The notes under the pieces are model-generated. The model ran no database searches, was not told where the DNA came from, and was given only the letters and a program-made list of their open reading frames with translations. Positions 25,716-34,949 of a stretch of DNA of 64,000 nt are shown here, piece after piece. The position numbers and the translations under genes were made by a program. The stretch's first letter is position 1, and each line of letters opens with the position of its first letter. Origin of the DNA: Mesorhizobium opportunistum WSM2075 (GTDB taxonomy: Bacteria > Pseudomonadota > Alphaproteobacteria > Rhizobiales > Rhizobiaceae); the NCBI RefSeq assembly GCF_000176035.2, contig NC_015675.1, positions 2,546,001-2,610,000 on the forward strand, in the 5' to 3' direction.

Positions 25716-25791
25716 GGGCCTGTAGCTCAATGGTTAGAGCCGGCGGCTCATAACCGCTTGGTTGGGGGTTCGAGTCCCTCCGGGCCCACCA
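25716..25791 (+). tRNA. tRNA-Ile (CAU, lysidine type)
   Basis: A 76-base cloverleaf with acceptor GGGCCTG/CGGGCCC, D arm GCTC..GAGC, anticodon loop CTCATAA (anticodon CAT), T arm GGGGGTTCGAGTCCCTC and an encoded CCA. The body is closer to E. coli Ile2 than to elongator Met, so CAU would be modified to lysidine. Elongator Met is the alternative. An integrase gene sits just beyond its 3' end. Confidence 0.9.
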
Positions 25792-25822
25792 TAACCGTTG
25801 ATTTTGTTGACAAAAATCGCCC

Positions 25823-25859
25823 TGGGCCCAAAACGTTTTGGGCCCATTATGGGCCCAAA
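25823..25859. repeat. 24-bp perfect palindrome plus half copy next to tRNA-Ile
   Basis: TGGGCCCAAAAC (25823-25834) is followed directly by its exact complement to 25846, and TGGGCCCAAA recurs at 25850-25859. The core GGGCCCA also ends the tRNA acceptor stem (about 25782-25788). It may be a terminator for the integrase or part of the attachment region. Confidence 0.6.
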
Positions 25860-25898
25860 GCAAAGACCACGGTCCCGGTTTGTTCCGACTCAATTTGA

Positions 25899-27089
25899 TT
25901 ATCTGACGATGCGCAGGTTTGCTCGCCGCTTCATCGCGTCGCGTTTGGCCTCGCGCTCGTTGATGGCACGGGCAATATCAACTGCGATCCGCTTCTTGTT
26001 GGCCTCGCGCACGTAGTCATCCGTTACCGCCATGGAGGAATGGCCCATAGCCTCCATTATGGCCCGCGCTTGGATGTTGCATTCAGCGAGGTAAGTGCCG
26101 AAGGTGCGGCGCAGGCCATGGAGCGTGTAGCCGCTAGGAATTCCCGCCTGCCGCGTCCAGTGCTGCATCATGCCCGACAGGCTCTTTTCTGAAAACGGGT
26201 TGCCATAGCCGTTCTTCAAGACGGTTCCCCCCTTCGAGCGGTCAAGCGGATCCAGCGCTGCCGCCAGCTTGTCTACGACTGGGATGAACATCTCGCGCCC
26301 GCCGTGGCGGTTGCGGTTCTTCTTCTGTCGGAAATCAAAGGCCTCGATTAGCACCAGCGAGCCATCGAACAGTTCAATCTCTTCGGTTAGAAGATCATCC
26401 CACGCAAGCGCAGCGATATCGCCGCGACGATTTCCAAGCCAGAAGCCGAGTGCGTAGCAGGTGCGTGCGGCTGTCCCGACGGGGTGTCGCTCCTCGAACG
26501 TTTCGCGCATCGCGATCGGCCAGGCCGGGTTCTTGGTCGATTTGGGCACTCGCACGCGGATGGACAACGAGGGATCGTCCTGCGGCTTTATCCATTTTTC
26601 GATGTCGGTCGCGACCCATACAAGCTTCTTTATGGCCACCAACATGTGTTTGGCGACCGTACGGTTTGTTCTGAAGATGCCTTCAATTATGGCGCGAAGC
26701 CGATCCGCGTCGAGGTGTTCGACTGGCGTTTCGCGCCACGTCAGCGGATAGGCAGGATCGACCTTCAGGCTGAGAAAGCGCTCGATCAGTCGCGCATTCT
26801 TCCGCTGCGTTGCTTCATCAAAATCCAGCCACTCCATCGTGGTCTCAAGTCGACGCGCGGCATGGCCAAATGTTTTTGGCAGTGCCCGACCGGGCAAATC
26901 GATAATAACAGCATTCTTATGTTGGCCCTGCGTGGCATTCTCGTAAGCCACCTCGAACTCGGGATCTCCTGGCTTACCGGGAAGTTGGATTTCAGGCATG
27001 CCTTTTGCACGGTAGCGGTAAGTTAGCTTGCCATTCTTGATACGCGAAGAGATCCCAGGATAGCGCGCATCCTTAAAGGGCCTAGCCAT
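25899..27089 (-). CDS. Tyrosine-type site-specific integrase (island end 1)
   Basis: The 396-residue integrase starts MARPFKDARYPG with AAGGAA upstream; an earlier frame start would add 31 residues across the next gene. The catalytic C-terminal part has the first Arg in GNRRGDIAALAW, the HGLRRTFGTYL box, and the tail GHSSMAVTDDYVR with the nucleophile Tyr. The N-terminal domain resembles phage arm-binding modules. Its position next to the 3' end of tRNA-Ile shows island integration there. It overlaps the HTH gene by eight bases. Confidence 0.92.
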   Translation of the reverse strand: MARPFKDARYPGISSRIKNGKLTYRYRAKGMPEIQLPGKPGDPEFEVAYENATQGQHKNAVIIDLPGRALPKTFGHAARRLETTMEWLDFDEATQRKNARLIERFLSLKVDPAYPLTWRETPVEHLDADRLRAIIEGIFRTNRTVAKHMLVAIKKLVWVATDIEKWIKPQDDPSLSIRVRVPKSTKNPAWPIAMRETFEERHPVGTAARTCYALGFWLGNRRGDIAALAWDDLLTEEIELFDGSLVLIEAFDFRQKKNRNRHGGREMFIPVVDKLAAALDPLDRSKGGTVLKNGYGNPFSEKSLSGMMQHWTRQAGIPSGYTLHGLRRTFGTYLAECNIQARAIMEAMGHSSMAVTDDYVREANKKRIAVDIARAINEREAKRDAMKRRANLRIVR

Positions 27090-27339
27090 CAACGTTCCTT
27101 CCAGACTTTCTCCGCCGGTGATCAGCTCGCGGGGAGTTCTCCAGCATCGCTTGCAGCGAAAGGGTTTTGCTTTCGATTGCAACGCGCAGGAGCAGAGGGT
27201 AGGGGAACCCTCTGCCTTGCTCTATGCCTTCAAAGGTGCGCTTTGGTATTCCCAGCGCCTTGGCCGCGGCTTCGGCAGTGACCCCCCCCTTTGCCCGCCA
27301 GGCTTTGACTTCTTGCGCAAGTTTCTCATTCTCGTTCAC
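27082..27339 (-). CDS. Small helix-turn-helix regulator
   Basis: The 85-residue protein has an XRE-like HTH (EAAAKALGIPKRTFEGIEQGRG) around residues 22-43 and a basic tail ending RRRKSGRNVDG. It overlaps the integrase start by eight bases, so the two are coupled. It may control integrase expression or help excision; both are inferred from position. Confidence 0.75.
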   Translation of the reverse strand: MNENEKLAQEVKAWRAKGGVTAEAAAKALGIPKRTFEGIEQGRGFPYPLLLRVAIESKTLSLQAMLENSPRADHRRRKSGRNVDG

Positions 27340-27400
27340 GTCATCCCTTCCGCACGAGCTATCAGCGTACTACGTCTACAGCGTATACGCAACAAGCGTA

Positions 27401-27652
27401 TTATCGTTTTTCAACGTCCCGTTTGCTTCGTTCCAACAGCTCTTGAAGGCCGGTATCTTTGTCCGGCAACGAGGTGAAAGCAATATCCAGTGCGACACGA
27501 TCCCAGACAGCGCGGCTGTTGATGCGCTTGGGCTGGGGCATCCGACCATCGGCGACCATCTCGTCAAAAAGCGTCGATCCGACACCGATGTAACGAGCCG
27601 CTTCCTCACGAGATAGCCCTCGTGGGGCATACGAGATTGCGTCACTCTTCAT
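27401..27652 (-). CDS. AlpA/excisionase-like small DNA-binding protein
   Basis: The 83-residue product begins MKSDAISYAPRGLSREEAARYIGV and has a MerR-like winged-helix pattern with VGSTLFDEMVADGRMPQPKRI and RAVWDRVALD. This is the signature of AlpA/Xis-type excisionases used with tyrosine integrases. It is upstream of the HTH and integrase genes on the same strand. Longer starts would add N-terminal residues without homology. Confidence 0.75.
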   Translation of the reverse strand: MKSDAISYAPRGLSREEAARYIGVGSTLFDEMVADGRMPQPKRINSRAVWDRVALDIAFTSLPDKDTGLQELLERSKRDVEKR

Positions 27653-28099
27653 GGACGCTGCCTCGGTCCTGGCAATCCAGGCGAGTTGGTATCGAAGCGC
27701 AAAAGCCACATCCTAGTTGCCAATTCGTAGCGAGGAGATCGTGTTGGGCTAAAATAAGAAAACCCTCGTCAAGCGGAACCGGCCTGACTAGTTCGTTCGG
27801 CGTAAATTGGCAGCAACGTGTGAACGGGGTGCATTCCGGCAGGAGCGCAATCCATAGGCAAGTCGGCGGAGGGTTTTCGCTGAGCTGGCGATCAACGACC
27901 CACTACTCGGGACGTCGCGTTCGGGGCCGGGAGCGGACTGATTGGTTCTGGCGAGCGATCATGGGCTAGCAGCCATACCGCTCCCGACCTCCCTACGGTC
28001 GACGGCAGCGCTGGTCTCACCAAAAACGGCCACCAGAATAGGCTTGCTGATATTTCAGATCAATTGCGGACATTTGCAGGCGTTCGCGCCCGATACGCC
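27653..28099. other. Non-coding island segment with inverted repeats
   Basis: No convincing gene is seen. It holds a 10-bp inverted repeat GAAAACCCTC (27758-27767) / GAGGGTTTTC (27869-27878) and a 9-bp one, CGGGAGCGG with CCGCTCCCG, enclosing about 50 bases around 27930-27995. It may be leftover mobile DNA or a regulatory region. Confidence 0.4.
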
Positions 28100-29959
28100 C
28101 TAGTCCGCCCTGGAAACCGGGATCAGGGCGTTTCCATCTCGGAAAATTTCAACTAGGTGCACGTTCTTGAGCCCGTCCCAATATCGCGGATTTATGTGCT
28201 CGAAGACGATCATCTGGAACTCTTTTCCCATTTCATTTGCGGTGGAGATGAACTGGTCCAAAAGCTCCAGTGCCAACTTGACCTTTGCGACATCGCTTTG
28301 GTCGACGTCCTTCTCGCCCTCCCCATCCTTCCGATCATCCTCGCCCCAGTAAGGCCTCGAGAACTGATCAATAATCAGGAACGGTGCCACGTGAATGCCG
28401 TCGTTCCGCATAACTAGTTCATGCAGGCCAAGGAACAGAAACAGGTGAAGGAACATGTGGTTGGAACTGCTGCCCACGTTCTCGGTCGATGCTGTTCTGG
28501 GCTTGCGCAGATGAAGCTTCTTTTCCGAATAATTGAAGGCGGAACGATATTCGCCATAGTTCCCCAGCGCTGCCTTCGTTAGAGAAATATAATCCTGGAT
28601 TGCTTCATCAAGGGCGCTGGTGAACAGCTCTTGCCGATCGTTGACAGGTGACACAGCGAGGTCTTCGATTTCAGCTGTCAGGTTTGCGATCAACTCGCTG
28701 TTGTCTGTAACCTTTTCTGACTCTAGATCGCCGTACAACTCAAGCTTGGCCTTCGTTTCGCCGATGAAGATATACTTATCTTTATCGGTCTCGAAGCTCT
28801 CCATCTCGGCGGGAAGGGCTTGAAGGTCTTTTTCGAGCTTCTCGCGCTGAGATTCCAATGCCTTGATAATTTCGGAGATGTTGCTGTCCAACGGCGTCTT
28901 TCTCGCAGTAGCGTCTTTAATCTGCTGTAGACCCTCGGAAAGGTTCCTGAGGATGTCGTCGAATACGGATGTCCGAACCGTCTCCTCGTAGTTCCTCATC
29001 AGATATTCAACGGGCTGGAGGCTATCCGCTGTCTCCTTGAGGGTCACCTTATGATTTCCATACTCCGAAGCGAATTTGCGAAGCCCCCTGATCTTTCGAG
29101 AAACTCGGTATAGCTGCGAAGAAATCTCCTCATACTGCGCGGACACATACAGATCGGGGCCACTCTCCCGCTCCGTCACCATTCGCTTCAGCGCGGTGAC
29201 TGAAGCATCCGCGTCTGTATTGTCGGCGACTAGTCCATACCCCTTCGCCCGCGCGACGGTTTCAGCCAATTGGGCGTTAAACTGATCGCGCTTTTCCTGC
29301 GTTTTCGCGGTCAGTTTTTCAAGGCGGGCGAGGCTTCGCTCCAACTCCGTCCGCTTCTCTCGCTTCAGTATGTTCTCGACCGTGTCGATCCCCACAGCAA
29401 TGTCGAATATGCGCGGTAAGGCCTCTTGGTAACGAGGCTCGTTCTGCTTGTCGAAAAACTGATCGCTATGCGTGATTATATCTTGAGAGATCGTGTTGAA
29501 GAGCAGGAAGTATCGCAGCGACACCCTAGAGCCGGTTTGCAACGTTCTCCCGCCAAAAGGAATTTTGACGTCTTGGTCGATGCCGAAGTCAGCGCTCAAT
29601 TGCTTCTTCAAGACGCTTTCGCTGATATTCGGTATGGGCACGGAGTCCGGCACCTCCCCTATTGACGAGAAGTAGTAATCAGACGATGTGGTCTTTCCTG
29701 CCGGTGCGCGTCTCGCCAGCGTATAGACCTTATCGTTCACATGAATACGCAGTCCGTACCAGGCGACATTTTCGTTGATAATGCTCTCAGAAATACGATG
29801 CTTGCTCGCGAACATGCAATAATCTACGATATCCAGGATGGCGGTTTTACCAGTGTGGCTGTCTCCGGTGATCACATTCACCTTGTTCGGCAAGAACGTA
29901 ACGGACCTTCTTTGTTCGGTATTGAGCCACAGGTACAGGCTTTCGATGTAGAATTTCAT
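28100..29959 (-). CDS. ABC-3C system SMC-like ATPase (DUF3732)
   Basis: The 619-residue protein has Walker A GDSHTGKT at 32-39, right after an N-terminal SMC-like strand pair, and a long helical and probably coiled-coil middle (about 200-430). The C-terminal half has GSSSNHMFLHLFLF near the signature position and FLIIDQFSRPYW as the Walker B, with DQ in place of DE. The layout fits DUF3732, the ATPase of the predicted ABC three-component conflict systems. It is third in an operon with 4-base overlaps, after the middle component. Base composition is lower in GC than the flanks. Confidence 0.88.
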   Translation of the reverse strand: MKFYIESLYLWLNTEQRRSVTFLPNKVNVITGDSHTGKTAILDIVDYCMFASKHRISESIINENVAWYGLRIHVNDKVYTLARRAPAGKTTSSDYYFSSIGEVPDSVPIPNISESVLKKQLSADFGIDQDVKIPFGGRTLQTGSRVSLRYFLLFNTISQDIITHSDQFFDKQNEPRYQEALPRIFDIAVGIDTVENILKREKRTELERSLARLEKLTAKTQEKRDQFNAQLAETVARAKGYGLVADNTDADASVTALKRMVTERESGPDLYVSAQYEEISSQLYRVSRKIRGLRKFASEYGNHKVTLKETADSLQPVEYLMRNYEETVRTSVFDDILRNLSEGLQQIKDATARKTPLDSNISEIIKALESQREKLEKDLQALPAEMESFETDKDKYIFIGETKAKLELYGDLESEKVTDNSELIANLTAEIEDLAVSPVNDRQELFTSALDEAIQDYISLTKAALGNYGEYRSAFNYSEKKLHLRKPRTASTENVGSSSNHMFLHLFLFLGLHELVMRNDGIHVAPFLIIDQFSRPYWGEDDRKDGEGEKDVDQSDVAKVKLALELLDQFISTANEMGKEFQMIVFEHINPRYWDGLKNVHLVEIFRDGNALIPVSRAD

Positions 29960-30402
29960 AGCTCGATCCTCGCATTGAGGTAGAAAATTTCAGCATTGCC
30001 AGAAATCAGGGCAGCTATGTTTGATGACGCGCGCTTAACGCGCTCGGCGCGTTTGCCCATTGATGCGTCGAAGGGTAAGTCAGACGCTACCACCGCACCG
30101 TCGTCCTTCAATTGAAGCACGCCCATCTCATACAAAAATTGCAGGGCATTGACGGTCGGAGTAAGCGACGCAAGGTATCGCTCATTAAAATTGTAGAAGA
30201 ATTCGATGTTATCGATCAGATACTGCTCAAAACTTGCAAATCTGAATCGGCCGTTGGCAAGCTTTGTTACCATCTGACGATGCGCCACAACTGGCAAGAT
30301 CAACGCAATTTGGGGGATCGTTAGAAATCCCGCCTCTTTCAGCACAGAGGAGATCGCGAACGCATTGATCCCGAGATTATTGTAATATGAACTGAACTTC
30401 AC
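29956..30402 (-). CDS. ABC-3C middle component
   Basis: The 148-residue protein is mostly helical with a small winged-helix-like segment (YNNLGINAFAISSVLKEAGFLTIPQIALILP) and no enzyme motif. It lies between the putative nuclease and the DUF3732 ATPase with 4-base overlaps on both sides, as the middle component does in ABC-3C loci described by Krishnan and coworkers (2020). In those systems it is thought to link effector and ATPase. Family assignment rests on position and size more than on a motif. Confidence 0.75.
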   Translation of the reverse strand: MKFSSYYNNLGINAFAISSVLKEAGFLTIPQIALILPVVAHRQMVTKLANGRFRFASFEQYLIDNIEFFYNFNERYLASLTPTVNALQFLYEMGVLQLKDDGAVVASDLPFDASMGKRAERVKRASSNIAALISGNAEIFYLNARIEL

Positions 30403-31613
30403 TTGTAGCGGTCTTTCCAGTCGCTCAACCAGCCAATCACCGGTCGATCAGAGAGATCGTAGAACCCGCCATGACTCATGGGTATCGGAAGCTCCTGCGA
30501 AGCAAGCGTCAGTTTTCTCTGCCGCAAATCTCCGACAATCGCACGGGCAGATGCGCCCTCATCACCAGTTGACTGTTGGGCTGAGTAGGCCTGAAGGAAC
30601 TTGCCTTCCCAAATGACGGAAGCCTCTTCCTCCAAATCGTCAATATCGGATTGGGTGATATCCCCGTCTTGGATCAGTCGTTCCATATTATCGCGAAAGT
30701 GCAACCGCCTGGTGGTGAACTTCGTATGGAACTCAACGTTATCCTCTGAGATGTCATTGATATCCACCAATTGCTTGATGAACGTCTGGTCGAGTAGACT
30801 GTCCGGCAAAACAGGCGGAAATCTTCTGAAAAGCAGACCGCCGCTCCGAGCTTTATCGAAATATCGTCGGTATTTCTGGGTGAATTCGTCAAAGCTGATC
30901 GTGATTTTCTGCCCTGCCTTGACGGTGGCATAGGAATTTTGCCGTACCTCTGAGTCGATGGCGTGAAAAACGTCGTCAATACGTGATTGGTGTATCTGCT
31001 TCTCGGCGATGGACGCTCTGCATAGGTTGATGATTTCGTCCTTCCCCAAAGCGAACGACAGGTGCTCAAAAAAGCTCTCTGACACGGCGGCGTCGAGTGA
31101 GAGCACGTCATCGATGTAACCTTGAATCACCTGGTCTTTGCTTTTCGCCTTGAGCAACGTGATCTCAGCGACAAGCTCAGCATGACTTTTGGTGCTAGCC
31201 TTGAAGGTTTCAATGGATATCAGAAAGGCATTTTTGTCATTTTCTGACTTGTTGGATGCGAGCAGGAAGCTAGTCTTTTTAAGAAATGCAAGCTGAGAAT
31301 CCACCGACGCCCGTCCATCCGCCGGGTCGATGATCAATTTGCACCAGTTCGAAATCGATTTCCAAAGATCGCTGTCCAACGTCGTAAGGTTGATAGGAGC
31401 GCCATGTGCACTCGTCTGAACTGTGTGCTTCAGCTGGACAAGTAGATTAGTGCCGTCTGGACGCTCGATATGAACGTCATCTAAAACCTCCAAGCCCACA
31501 ACTTGGCCGATTTTTAGGTTCAGCAGCTCATTTAGAAAATAATAGTACTGGTAGTCGAAACCAATTGATTTATCTTCCGCACTAGTCGTATCGACGCGCG
31601 ACCTTCCGCTCAT
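30399..31613 (-). CDS. ABC-3C effector with Cap4-like nuclease domain
   Basis: The 404-residue protein starts with a restriction-endonuclease-like domain of the Cap4/DUF4297 type: GFDYQYYYFLNELL at 18-31, Glu42, the DDV motif with Asp46, and Q60-x-K62 in VQLKHT. These are the PD-(D/E)xK positions, suggesting a metal-dependent DNase. The remaining 300 residues are helical and end in a compact domain (SHGGFYDLSDRPVIGWLSDWKDRYK-like tail) that may be the ABC-3C C-terminal domain. It is the first gene of the operon; its start overlaps nothing upstream and is followed by the AT-rich promoter gap. Confidence 0.8.
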   Translation of the reverse strand: MSGRSRVDTTSAEDKSIGFDYQYYYFLNELLNLKIGQVVGLEVLDDVHIERPDGTNLLVQLKHTVQTSAHGAPINLTTLDSDLWKSISNWCKLIIDPADGRASVDSQLAFLKKTSFLLASNKSENDKNAFLISIETFKASTKSHAELVAEITLLKAKSKDQVIQGYIDDVLSLDAAVSESFFEHLSFALGKDEIINLCRASIAEKQIHQSRIDDVFHAIDSEVRQNSYATVKAGQKITISFDEFTQKYRRYFDKARSGGLLFRRFPPVLPDSLLDQTFIKQLVDINDISEDNVEFHTKFTTRRLHFRDNMERLIQDGDITQSDIDDLEEEASVIWEGKFLQAYSAQQSTGDEGASARAIVGDLRQRKLTLASQELPIPMSHGGFYDLSDRPVIGWLSDWKDRYK

Positions 31614-32073
31614 GGCCTACCAACAGGATTCGAGAAAACACGCTCCAAGTAATTACGCCGACACCTAGCAGCTGCCAATCGCTATTTCAATGTACTAACG
31701 ATAGGATTTGGAGCTAAGATCGATATCAATTTAAACGATTCAATCGCTGATTTCGCCTTCTCGGGTATTGAGAAGGAAGATCTGGAGATTCTTGCTCGGT
31801 TGAATAAATCTCGTCCCGTCCGGAACCGGCAGGAATCTGGTACTTTCTTTCCAACTCAGCCTGTGCGGAGGTGGCGAGTATGTCCGCTTTCAGGTGAAGG
31901 TTCCGACCGTCCGAAATGACCGGTAAGAGGGCGCAAAGCTCACTTTTACCTCCCGCCATGCGGGCTGAATTCGGGTCAGAATGCTTGGGCGCCACTGGAA
32001 ATTGGGCAGTGTTGATGCGCCCGAAGGTGGGAGGAATCACCCTCTCAAGGGTTCAGTGCAGTGGTATGGCGCT
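31614..32073. other. AT-rich gap upstream of the defence operon
   Basis: The first 120 bases before the effector start are AT-rich and should hold the operon promoter. A minus-strand frame at 31726-32040 is open but lacks a family, and it has no ribosome site that I can see; it looks like a remnant. Confidence 0.4.
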
Positions 32074-33339
32074 TCAATCACTCTTCGCCCTGGTCAATGG
32101 GTCGCCAGACCATAGGTCGGCCAGTTTTAGCGGTCTCCGATCGCCGGCAATTTGCACCCGCGCGTTTTTGCTCGCAAGTTCTTCCAGATAATCGGCCCAC
32201 CATTGCATCATCTTTACGCGCTCTTCCCAGTGCTCTGCCCGGGCGTAGGCGCGACGAACGTCGTTGTTCTCAACATGGGCCAACTGCCGCTCTATGGCGT
32301 CCGGATGCCACTTTCCGCATTCGTTCAGCAGAGTTGATGCGGTTGCTCGAAAACCGTGCGCGGTAGCTTCTTCCTTGCCGTACCCCATACGGCGAAGGGC
32401 CGCGTTAAGCGTGTTGTCGGAAATCGGACGCAAGCCCGATCGAACACTAGGAAACAACAGCGATCCACCACCAGAGATTCGTCTAAGTGAGGTTAGGACC
32501 CCGACGGCCTGCCTGGAAAGTGGTACGCGGTGCGGCCGTCTCATCTTCATGCGCCCTTCAGGGATGCTCCACACCGAGCTTTCGAAATCGAACTCGTCCC
32601 ATCCGGCCGCACGCAACTCGCCGGGGCGGGGAAACAGCAGGGCCATCAGCTTCAGGGCGGCTCGGGTTGTAGGCTGTCCGTCAAAGGCATTGATCGCCCT
32701 CAGCAAGCCTCCCAAGGCCATAGGATCGGTAACCGCGGCACGCGGCGTGACCGTCGGACCGACGAGTGCGCCCCTGAGGGCGACCGTCGGATCTAGATCG
32801 GCGCGTGCGGTTGCGATTGCATATCGAAACACGCTGCCAATCGTGGAGCGCAGTCGCCTGGCCGACTCGTATCGACCGCGATCCTCCACGCTGCGGAGAG
32901 CGGCAAGAATTGTAACCGGATCGATCTCCCGAACGCATTTGTCCCCAAACGCTGGATAGGCAAAGTCGAGCAACCATTTGACCTTGGTGATGGTCCGGTC
33001 GGCACGTCCCTCCTTCTTCAGCTTGTCGACATAATCCTCCGCGATTGATCGAAAGGTGTCCTCTGCCGAAGCCTTTTGCAACTTACGCTCCAGTGCGGGG
33101 TCGATGCCACGTAGGAGGAGACGTTTGGCGGTATCGCGCGCCTCGCGTGCCTCAGCGAGGGAGATGAGGGGATAGCTGCCCAACGCCAGAAGCTTCTGCT
33201 TGCCGCCAAAACGATAGGCGAGGCGCCATAGGCGAGATCCGGTAGGCTGCACCCAAAGCTGGAGCCCGCCACCATCGGTCAATTTCACGAGCTTGGAAAC
33301 GGGTCGGGCATTTCGGCATTTTACGTCGGAAAGGGCCAT
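32074..33339 (-). CDS. P4-type tyrosine integrase (island end 2)
   Basis: The 421-residue integrase has the DUF4102 N-terminal arm-binding domain (KLTDGGGLQLWVQPTGSRLWR, then ALGSYPLISLAEAREAR). The catalytic part has Arg in PRPGELRAAGW, HGFRATAS and the terminal HVENNDVRRAYARAEH with Tyr. The ATG at 33339 has GGAGGT upstream. It lies next to the 3' end of tRNA-Phe, the typical target of P4-family integrases, so it defines a second insertion event. Confidence 0.93.
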   Translation of the reverse strand: MALSDVKCRNARPVSKLVKLTDGGGLQLWVQPTGSRLWRLAYRFGGKQKLLALGSYPLISLAEAREARDTAKRLLLRGIDPALERKLQKASAEDTFRSIAEDYVDKLKKEGRADRTITKVKWLLDFAYPAFGDKCVREIDPVTILAALRSVEDRGRYESARRLRSTIGSVFRYAIATARADLDPTVALRGALVGPTVTPRAAVTDPMALGGLLRAINAFDGQPTTRAALKLMALLFPRPGELRAAGWDEFDFESSVWSIPEGRMKMRRPHRVPLSRQAVGVLTSLRRISGGGSLLFPSVRSGLRPISDNTLNAALRRMGYGKEEATAHGFRATASTLLNECGKWHPDAIERQLAHVENNDVRRAYARAEHWEERVKMMQWWADYLEELASKNARVQIAGDRRPLKLADLWSGDPLTRAKSD

Positions 33340-33550
33340 TTTCGGGACCTCCATTTGGCTCATCGATACCATCAGGATCTCCAATACCAGCGAAAATACC
33401 AGCCCTCTGCCTCGTTGGACCAACTACGCCGAAATTCCACAAAACCCGACCAACCGCGCCTTGCGCTCCAAAATCCTCAACAATTTCATGCAATTGCCGA
33501 AACAGAAGCGTAGAAGCTTCGGCGAAAGGGAGTGTCGGGAAAAGAGGGGA

Positions 33551-33626
<76 letters not shown>

Positions 33627-33972
33627 CTGTTCCGGTAACTGAAATTGCGTTGACCGGATTTCACGAAGGCGCCGTGGGGCGCCCCTTGAAAGCGCGTGGG
33701 TTATAGCACGGGAATTCGGCCTGTCCAGCGCCTAGGTTGCGATTTCAGACAGGAAAAGACAGGCCGTGTGATGGGTGCCTTTTCATGCTGCTTTCATCCC
33801 GGAATGGCGCGCGGCCTGTACTGTTTCAGGCATAGGCATCCTTGCCCGAGCCCGCGATAGCCCTTTGCCGGCAGCCCGGCCTGCATTCCAGTCGATAATC
33901 GAGATGCGGCGATGGGCGCGAGATCCCGAAATGTGCTCGCATCCCTGGCCAGGCCTCGACCGGCCGGCGGGG
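33627..33972. other. Gap between tRNA-Phe and the AraC gene
   Basis: I see no supported gene or strong terminator in these 346 bases. The tRNA-Phe promoter should lie just above 33626. Confidence 0.4.
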
Positions 33973-34845
33973 CTATCTGGCGCTGGCCAGACCCTTGCGA
34001 AAATCGGAGGGCGTCATGCCGGCCAGCTTGCGGAACGATTTGTTGAAGGCGCTGAGCGAACCGAAGCCCGAATCCATGGCGACGCGCAGCACATTGGCGT
34101 CCTGGTGCATCAACAGCGCCTGTGCGTAGCTCAACCGCAGAAGGTTGACATATTCGTTCAACGTCATGCCCGTCGATTTCTTGAACAGGCTCATGGCGTA
34201 TTTGGGATGGATGTCGGCCGCCCCGGCAATGTTCACGCAATCGATGTCGTAGAGGAAGTTTTCGGCGATGAAGTCGCACATGCGCCCGACATTGCGCGAC
34301 GACTGCTGGTCGAAGGGACTGCCCATCTCGTGCCCGGCGGCCGTTTCGGGCACCAGCCGGTAAGGCTCGAACCGCACCCGCTCCAGCCGCAGCAGAAGTT
34401 CGTTGACGGCATGCTCGGCCTTGGCCGGGTCGCCCGAGCGGGCATAGCGGTTCCAGCGGGCGAAATTGTCGTTATCGGATTGATCGGTGGCGCCGGTCAC
34501 CAGCGTGGCGCCCGTCATCAGCCGATGGCGCACGTCCGCCGGCAGGTGCAGCCGGAAGAAATGCACCAGCGGCAAATGGGCACCGGCATAGACGGCATCG
34601 TCTGAGAGATCGTCCATCTGGTGCGGCAGGCCGCCCCAGAACAGGCACATCTCACCGGCCGAAAGCGAGATTTCGTGCTCGTTCATGCGGTAATGCACGC
34701 TGCCGCGCACGATGAAATTCACCTCGACCTGGGCATGCCAGTGCGGCTTGAGCATAACCAGGGGAGCGGTGTGAAACATCTGCAACAGCAGCGGCAGGCC
34801 TTCGACGCTGCTGGCGCCAGGCTGGTAAAACGGCCGTTCCGGCAT
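33973..34845 (-). CDS. AraC-family regulator of the sugar ABC operon
   Basis: The 290-residue regulator has an N-terminal cupin sensor (HWHAQVEVNFIVRGSVHYRM, GEMCLFWGGLPHQ) and two C-terminal HTH (CVNIAGAADIHPKYAMSLFKKSTG and VAMDSGFGSLSAFNKSFRKLAGMTPSDFRK). The start at 34845 leaves about 104 bases to the divergent binding-protein gene; ATG 34902 would add 19 residues without a ribosome site. The group resembles MelR/RhaS-type sugar activators, and it most likely activates the transporter operon. Confidence 0.9.
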   Translation of the reverse strand: MPERPFYQPGASSVEGLPLLLQMFHTAPLVMLKPHWHAQVEVNFIVRGSVHYRMNEHEISLSAGEMCLFWGGLPHQMDDLSDDAVYAGAHLPLVHFFRLHLPADVRHRLMTGATLVTGATDQSDNDNFARWNRYARSGDPAKAEHAVNELLLRLERVRFEPYRLVPETAAGHEMGSPFDQQSSRNVGRMCDFIAENFLYDIDCVNIAGAADIHPKYAMSLFKKSTGMTLNEYVNLLRLSYAQALLMHQDANVLRVAMDSGFGSLSAFNKSFRKLAGMTPSDFRKGLASAR

Positions 34846-34949
34846 CTTACTTTCCGCCAATTCCTTATTCCCTTTGTCGGGGACAAGCCTTCCGTGCTGC
34901 ATAGTCTAGCCCGGCTCGCAGAGAGAGCAAATGAAATGGGAGGATTTCA

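Noticed and set aside
31726..32040. 104-residue minus-strand frame before the second integrase
   Set aside because: No family, no ribosome site, composition like random reading. It may be a remnant but cannot be supported as a gene.
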